Shown here: in pieces, positions 62,024 through 64,000 of the stretch
How positions within the stretch are numbered: position 1 is the stretch's first letter
Layout of the letters: every line of letters starts with the position of its first letter
Assembly: GCF_015831355.1 (NCBI RefSeq)
Contig: NZ_JADWYR010000001.1
Location: 1,426,001 to 1,490,000 of the forward strand
Source of the DNA: Panacibacter microcysteis
Lineage (GTDB): Bacteria; Bacteroidota; Bacteroidia; Chitinophagales; Chitinophagaceae
Direction: 5' to 3'
DNA: 64,000 nucleotides
Notes under the pieces: generated by a model
Told to the model about the DNA's origin: nothing
The model's input: only the letters and a program-made list of their open reading frames with translations
Database searches by the model: none
Position numbers and translations under genes: made by a program

Positions 62024-62177
62024 GGTTTTGCTTGAAGGACTTTCTTATGTAACCGCTTGAAAATTAAAATAAAAACTATTGCGATTGAAGAATGAAGGTT
62101 ATTATTTTATCCTGGAAATACTGCTTACCAAATACCTTTTTTATAGTACCCTTCGCTTTTGATGAGTGCAGGTATGC

Positions 62178-62198
62178 TGCACAAGAGTGCGACGCAAC
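62178..62198 (+). repeat. Interspersed repeat copy 22, type A variant
   Basis: Type A core with GCACAAG in place of GTACAAG, tail AGGCGATGCCACAAGATA and end AGCCGGGTTCATAA. It lies 38 bases from the stop of the second HGSNAT-like gene. Confidence 0.88.
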
Positions 62199-62236
62199 AG
62201 GCGATGCCACAAGATATACAGCCGGGTTCATAATTT

Positions 62237-63361
62237 TTATACGCGTATGTAGATCTTCTTTTTGTCCAGGATATAGCCAATGAACCAGCAGAAAAACATA
62301 AAAGAAACGGCAAACAGGAAAGCGCCGAAATAAGCACCTGCCTGTGCAAAGATGTGTTGGTATATCCACTGGTATAGTTTGAGCTCACCAACAGGAATCG
62401 TCCATAAAATAATGGCCGCTATTTCAGACAACAGGTAAATAAACAATGGATTGCGGCCAAATACCTGGAAAAAATACACGCCGTTTTTCTTTCCCAGAAA
62501 GTCTACAAAATAAATAATGCATGCCAGTATCATACAATCCAGCCCTACCGTATTTAATACAAATGTGCTGGTCCATAATTTTTTGTTGATAGGGAAACCA
62601 AAGTTCCACCAGTACGCAATAATAAAAAGACCAAAGCCTGCCATCAGAAGCTTTGCAAGCCCTTCAAATGTATTGCCGCGCTTCTGAATGTACACGCCCG
62701 CAAAATAGCCGGCTATAACGTTTACAACAGATGGAAATGTACTGAGTAACCCTTCGGGGTCAAATGCGAACCCTTCACCGTGGTACAGATGCTGTTCGCC
62801 CAGCAGCCATTGGTCAAGTTTAAGTGCAGCATTCAGGTGAATGTCCAGCGGGTCAGGTGCATCGCCATAAAACAACATGACAGGCCAGTACAACACCAGG
62901 ATTGCTACGGCAATGGCGATTACGGTACGCGGCTTCAGGAAGTACACCAACAGGCTGGCAGCACAATACGCCAGTGCAATACGCTGCAGAACACCAAACA
63001 CCCTTGTATTCGCAAACGGAGACAGTGCCCAGCTACCAGATTCATTGGTAAAAAAGGGAAACCAGTACATTAAAAACCCCAGCAAAAAAATAATGATCGT
63101 GCGCCTGAAAATTTTAGACAAGACCTGGCCGGTGGCAAGGTTGTGCCACTTGCTCATTACAAAGCTCATGGCATTACCCACTGCAAACATAAAAGAAGGA
63201 AAAACAAGATCGGTAGGCGTAAAGCCATGCCAGCGTGCATGCTCAAGCGGTGCATAAGTGGTACTGCCGTTACCGGAAGTGTTTACAATAATCATCAGGC
63301 AAATGGTCATGCCCCGGAATACATCGAGCGCAGTGAATCTTTGGTTGGTTGCTGCAGACAT
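62237..63361 (-). CDS. HGSNAT-like (DUF5009/NagX) membrane acyltransferase, paralogue 2
   Basis: A 374-residue membrane protein with about ten to eleven helices and the same motifs as the protein at 24933-26111: TALDVFRGMTICLMIIVNT, HGFTPTDLVFPSFMF, YHGEGFAFDPEGLLSTFP and the C-terminal KKIYIRV. It probably transfers an acetyl group to a sugar across the inner membrane. The two copies are well diverged and lie far apart in the window, so they may have different targets. Confidence 0.85.
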   Translation of the reverse strand: MSAATNQRFTALDVFRGMTICLMIIVNTSGNGSTTYAPLEHARWHGFTPTDLVFPSFMFAVGNAMSFVMSKWHNLATGQVLSKIFRRTIIIFLLGFLMYWFPFFTNESGSWALSPFANTRVFGVLQRIALAYCAASLLVYFLKPRTVIAIAVAILVLYWPVMLFYGDAPDPLDIHLNAALKLDQWLLGEQHLYHGEGFAFDPEGLLSTFPSVVNVIAGYFAGVYIQKRGNTFEGLAKLLMAGFGLFIIAYWWNFGFPINKKLWTSTFVLNTVGLDCMILACIIYFVDFLGKKNGVYFFQVFGRNPLFIYLLSEIAAIILWTIPVGELKLYQWIYQHIFAQAGAYFGAFLFAVSFMFFCWFIGYILDKKKIYIRV

Positions 63362-63580
63362 AAAATGACGTTCTCAACCGAAAGTAATTATTTAAAGCAG
63401 CAAAAATTAAAAATATTGTCATATGAATTTTTTTAATCATACAACCCTGTTTTGATATTAAAAGATTATTAACCATACATATAAAACTTGGTTTCAAATC
63501 ACTTCAAAGGCAAAAGGGGCGTATATTTTCGTTACTTTCGCGCCACCAAAATTCCTAAGACACCAACTTAAAAACATCTT

Positions 63581-64000
63581 ATGCTAAAAACTCGAATTGC
63601 CGGTACTGGCATGTACGTACCCAAAAATGTTGTTACCAATGCTGATCTTATGAAAGTCATGGACACCACCGATGAATGGATTCAGCAAAGGACAGGAATT
63701 AAGGAAAGAAGATACGCAGACAGGAATGGCGAAACCACTACCACCATGGGAGCTGAAGCTGCGAAGATGGCGATAGAAAATGCGGGTATAACGAAAGATG
63801 ATATTGACTTTATCGTTTTTGCAACGCTTTCGCCGGATTATTATTTCCCAGGTTGCGGCGTATTGCTGCAAAGAGCAATGGGGCTTAAAACAATTGGCGC
63901 ATTGGATGTGCGTAACCAATGCAGTGGTTTTGTGTATGCGTTAAGTGTGGCCGACCAGTTTATTAAAACGGGTATGTATAAAAACATACTGGTGGTGGGC
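63581..64000 (+). CDS. fabH: 3-oxoacyl-ACP synthase III FabH (3' end outside window)
   Basis: Starts fatty acid synthesis by condensing acetyl-CoA with malonyl-ACP. The visible 140 residues include the N-terminal GTGMYVPKNVVTN, TDEWIQQRTGIKERR near residue 30 and the active-site Cys in RNQCSGFVYA near residue 112. The gene runs off the window, so the His and Asn of the catalytic triad are not seen. fabG lies 7 kb upstream. Confidence 0.95.
   Translation, partial: MLKTRIAGTGMYVPKNVVTNADLMKVMDTTDEWIQQRTGIKERRYADRNGETTTTMGAEAAKMAIENAGITKDDIDFIVFATLSPDYYFPGCGVLLQRAMGLKTIGALDVRNQCSGFVYALSVADQFIKTGMYKNILVVG

Noticed and set aside
1878-62198. CRISPR array
   Set aside because: The repeats are dispersed by kilobases, in both orientations, with no regular spacers and no cas genes.
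1-64000. tRNA, rRNA, insertion sequence or prophage genes
   Set aside because: No cloverleaf-like segment, transposase, integrase or phage structural gene was recognised by eye; a tRNAscan or Infernal run would be needed for certainty.

Overview
The window is chromosomal DNA from a member of the Bacteroidota, most likely the Chitinophagaceae or a close relative. The evidence is: promoters of the Bacteroidota type (TTTG, 19 bases, TAnnTTTG) in front of several genes; almost no Shine-Dalgarno signal; a futalosine-route menaquinone gene (mqnC); a DUF2480 protein; a one-chain glycyl-tRNA synthetase; and many lineage-typical lipoproteins and hybrid kinases. I see no tRNA, rRNA, CRISPR array, insertion sequence or prophage. 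The family-level placement is inference.

Region 1 (about 0.4-24.8 kb, all on the minus strand) is one long surface-polysaccharide locus. Read from right to left it encodes the outer-membrane export protein (SLBB/Wza type), a Wzz-type chain-length protein, a nonulosonic-acid (sialic-acid-like) segment (PseB, an RmlD-like reductase, a NeuB-family synthase, a GNAT acetyltransferase, a PseF-like CMP-transferase), a sialidase-like lipoprotein, the Wzx flippase, a protein with bacterial sialyltransferase motifs, a GH123-like hydrolase, four more glycosyltransferases around a Wzy-like polymerase, a fifth truncated-looking glycosyltransferase, a UDP-glucuronate-4-epimerase-like enzyme and rmlB-rmlC-rmlA. 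Together these would make, flip, polymerise and export a rhamnose-containing, probably nonulosonate-containing polysaccharide. The pseudaminate route is incomplete here: PseC and PseG are absent and a reductase sits where PseC is expected.

Region 2 (24.9-39 kb) is mainly housekeeping: an HGSNAT-like membrane acyltransferase, a radical SAM/SPASM protein, a metal-linked cluster (Fur-family regulator, SCO1, MerC-like protein with a clear operator-in-promoter), a flavin reductase, glycyl-tRNA synthetase, a chromate transporter, nadD, feoA, ybeY, mnmG and nadA. Two parS-like sites lie between ybeY and mnmG. The largest non-coding gap (39.02-39.67 kb) separates the divergent nadA and ppiD genes and has some features of a replication origin.

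Region 3 (39.7-50.1 kb) holds a periplasmic foldase (PpiD/SurA type), a DUF2480 protein and a sensory module: two hybrid histidine kinases, two single-domain receivers, CheR and CheB, with no chemoreceptor, CheA or CheW. Region 4 (50.3-64 kb) holds CorA, an M16 peptidase, an aspartyl protease with a PDZ domain, mqnC, fabG, a SulP transporter next to a beta-carbonic anhydrase, an AlkA-like glycosylase, an enoyl-CoA hydratase, a seven-haem cytochrome c, a second HGSNAT-like protein and the start of fabH.

The most striking unexplained structure is a family of short interspersed repeats: 22 copies, about one every 3 kb, almost all between genes and in both orientations. They share a 20-base core in three subtypes, followed by a less conserved tail of about 30-40 bases ending in a GCCGG-type block. 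Two subtypes differ by paired changes that keep a small dyad intact, which suggests selection on a binding site or structure.
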